Assembly (NCBI GenBank): GCA_031283385.1
Contig: JAITBW010000021.1
Span: 1-6,007 of the forward strand
Direction of reading: 5' to 3'
From: Nitrososphaerota archaeon
GTDB taxonomy: Archaea; Thermoproteota; Bathyarchaeia; Bathyarchaeales; Bathycorpusculaceae
DNA: 6,007 nt
Made by a program: the position numbers and the translations under genes. Below, one piece after another: positions 4,918-6,007 of the stretch. The notes under the pieces were generated by a model. That model saw only the letters and a list, made by a program, of their open reading frames with translations. It did no database searches and was not told the origin of the DNA. Each line of letters starts with the position of its first letter. The stretch's first letter is position 1.

Positions 4918-6004
4918 CCTTCTTGGTATTTACAGTCCAAGTGGTCAAGAGAAGCCTATAGCTAATTTTTTAGCTACTCAAATGAAACACATGGGTTTTG
5001 AAGTTGGTATAGATACTATAGGTAACGTGATAGGTGTTGTGGGTGATGGTAAACCAGTTATTTTGCTCTGTGGTCACATGGATACTGTTGCAGGTCATGT
5101 GCCGTTACGTGTTGAAGAAGGAAAAATTTACGCTCGCGGCACAGTTGATGCAAAAGGTCCTCTAGCCGCTATGGTAATGGCGGCTTTAGCAGCTTCAAAG
5201 GAGCCTAATTTTAAAGGGAAGATTCTAATTGCAAGTGTTGTAGAGGAAGAGGCGACAAGTAAGGGTGTTCGGCATTTAATTACAGAGGGTATACAGGCAG
5301 ATTATGCAATTTTTGGTGAGCCAAGTGGTGTTGAAAATATAACTATTGGATATAAAGGGCAAATTCAGCTGAAAATAGTTATAAAAACCGAAACTGGTCA
5401 TGCCTCAACTCCATGGCTTTATGATAATGCTCTTGAGAAGGCGTATGAGCTCTGGGAAAAAATTCATGCTACATGTGCTTTCCCTTCTATGGATCCAAAG
5501 GAGACACCTTTTACTTCAATAACTGTATGTCTTGTAAAAATGGTTGGAGGACAAGGCGATTCTGTTATTCCATTTGAGGCTGAAATGAATCTTGATGTTC
5601 GTGTGCCAATACAGTTTACAACTGCGCAGGTTTACGATAAAATGGTTAAGATAATTGGTAATTATCAAAGTGTAAATCCGACAGTAGATATTAACATATT
5701 AGTGCTTGACGCCGTAGAGCCCTTTGAAGCAAATAAATCCTCACCGCTTGTTCACGCGCTCTCTTTATCAGTTCGTAAAATTACAGGAAAAACTGCGACG
5801 CTACTGCGTAAAACAGGTACGGGTGATATGAATCTACTAGGAAACGCTATGAATTTACCCATTGTAACATATGGTCCTGGTGATTCACATCTTGATCATA
5901 CACTTGATGAACACATCAAAATAGAAGACTACCTAAACGGAATAGAAGTTTACAAAGAAACAATACTAAAATTAGCTAACCTCTACAACAAAACCAACAG
6001 TTAA
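4886..6004 (+). CDS. lysK: LysK, [LysW]-lysine/ornithine hydrolase (M20 metallopeptidase family)
   Basis: It is the last pathway enzyme, cleaving the amide bond to release lysine or ornithine and regenerate free LysW. The 372-residue protein has the full M20 zinc-hydrolase set: His64 and Asp66 in CGHMDTV, bridging Asp88 in GTVDAKGP, catalytic Glu120 with ligand Glu121 in VVEEE, ligand Glu145 in GEPSG, and His338 in DHTLDE. TGHAST (170-175) opens the inserted dimerisation domain, and KTGTGDMN (309-316) is close to a motif typical of LysK rather than ArgE or DapE. The ATG at 4886 has AGGGGA at 4872-4877 eight bases upstream. The next Met in frame is at residue 33, past conserved sequence, so the 32-base overlap with lysJ appears genuine. 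It ends three bases before the window edge, and whether the operon continues cannot be seen. Confidence 0.95.
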   Translation: MNEQAVRFLTNLLGIYSPSGQEKPIANFLATQMKHMGFEVGIDTIGNVIGVVGDGKPVILLCGHMDTVAGHVPLRVEEGKIYARGTVDAKGPLAAMVMAALAASKEPNFKGKILIASVVEEEATSKGVRHLITEGIQADYAIFGEPSGVENITIGYKGQIQLKIVIKTETGHASTPWLYDNALEKAYELWEKIHATCAFPSMDPKETPFTSITVCLVKMVGGQGDSVIPFEAEMNLDVRVPIQFTTAQVYDKMVKIIGNYQSVNPTVDINILVLDAVEPFEANKSSPLVHALSLSVRKITGKTATLLRKTGTGDMNLLGNAMNLPIVTYGPGDSHLDHTLDEHIKIEDYLNGIEVYKETILKLANLYNKTNS

Positions 6005-6007
6005 CTC

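Noticed and set aside
351..6004. A wholly new biosynthetic or defence system
   Set aside because: All six genes match known LysW-pathway families with intact catalytic motifs; novelty is confined to LysX architecture and regulatory layout.

Overview
The window is an AT-rich stretch, very probably archaeal. It carries a complete, co-directional set of the six genes of the LysW amino-group carrier-protein pathway: lysW-lysX-lysY-lysZ-lysJ-lysK, all on the + strand. Reasons for archaeal: the pathway itself (common in archaea; in bacteria mostly Deinococcus-Thermus), a TTTAAAAG TATA-type box upstream of lysW, oligo-T termination signals, and GTGAT-type Shine-Dalgarno sites. The low GC and protein style would fit a TACK-group lineage such as Bathyarchaeia or a relative, but this lineage call is a low-confidence inference.

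Layout. Bases 1-180 are the 3' end of an unrecognised gene with a CC-x2-C cysteine motif, in a strikingly C-poor, G/T-rich stretch. Bases 181-350 are non-coding. They hold a short GC hairpin followed by oligo-T (probable terminator of the upstream gene), two symmetric operator-like elements, four repeats of an AAGT(C/G)A-type octamer, and the probable promoter of the operon. lysW (351-566) follows. It is separated from lysX by 64 bases that contain a stem-loop with a T5 run and a second TATA-like element. From lysX onward the genes are tightly packed: a 27-base gap before lysY, 5 bases before lysZ, then overlaps of 8 bases (lysZ/lysJ) and 32 bases (lysJ/lysK). This suggests one transcript with translational coupling.

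How the genes work together. LysX (ATP-grasp ligase) attaches the alpha-amino group of 2-aminoadipate (or glutamate) to the C-terminal Glu of LysW. LysZ phosphorylates the side-chain carboxyl, LysY reduces it to the semialdehyde, LysJ transaminates it, and LysK releases lysine (or ornithine) from LysW. All catalytic motifs I could look for are present. Whether the product is lysine, ornithine/arginine, or both cannot be settled from this window, because no pathway-specific neighbour (homocitrate synthase, argininosuccinate genes) is visible.

The pathway is known. What stands out is the architecture of LysX, about 394 residues against a usual size near 280. The excess is mainly an insertion of roughly 70-75 residues between two metal-binding strands of the ATP-grasp core. 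The ordered, symmetric control region before lysW, the stem-loop between lysW and lysX, and an N-terminally extended LysW are secondary points of interest. I see no CRISPR, tRNA, rRNA, insertion sequence or defence system.
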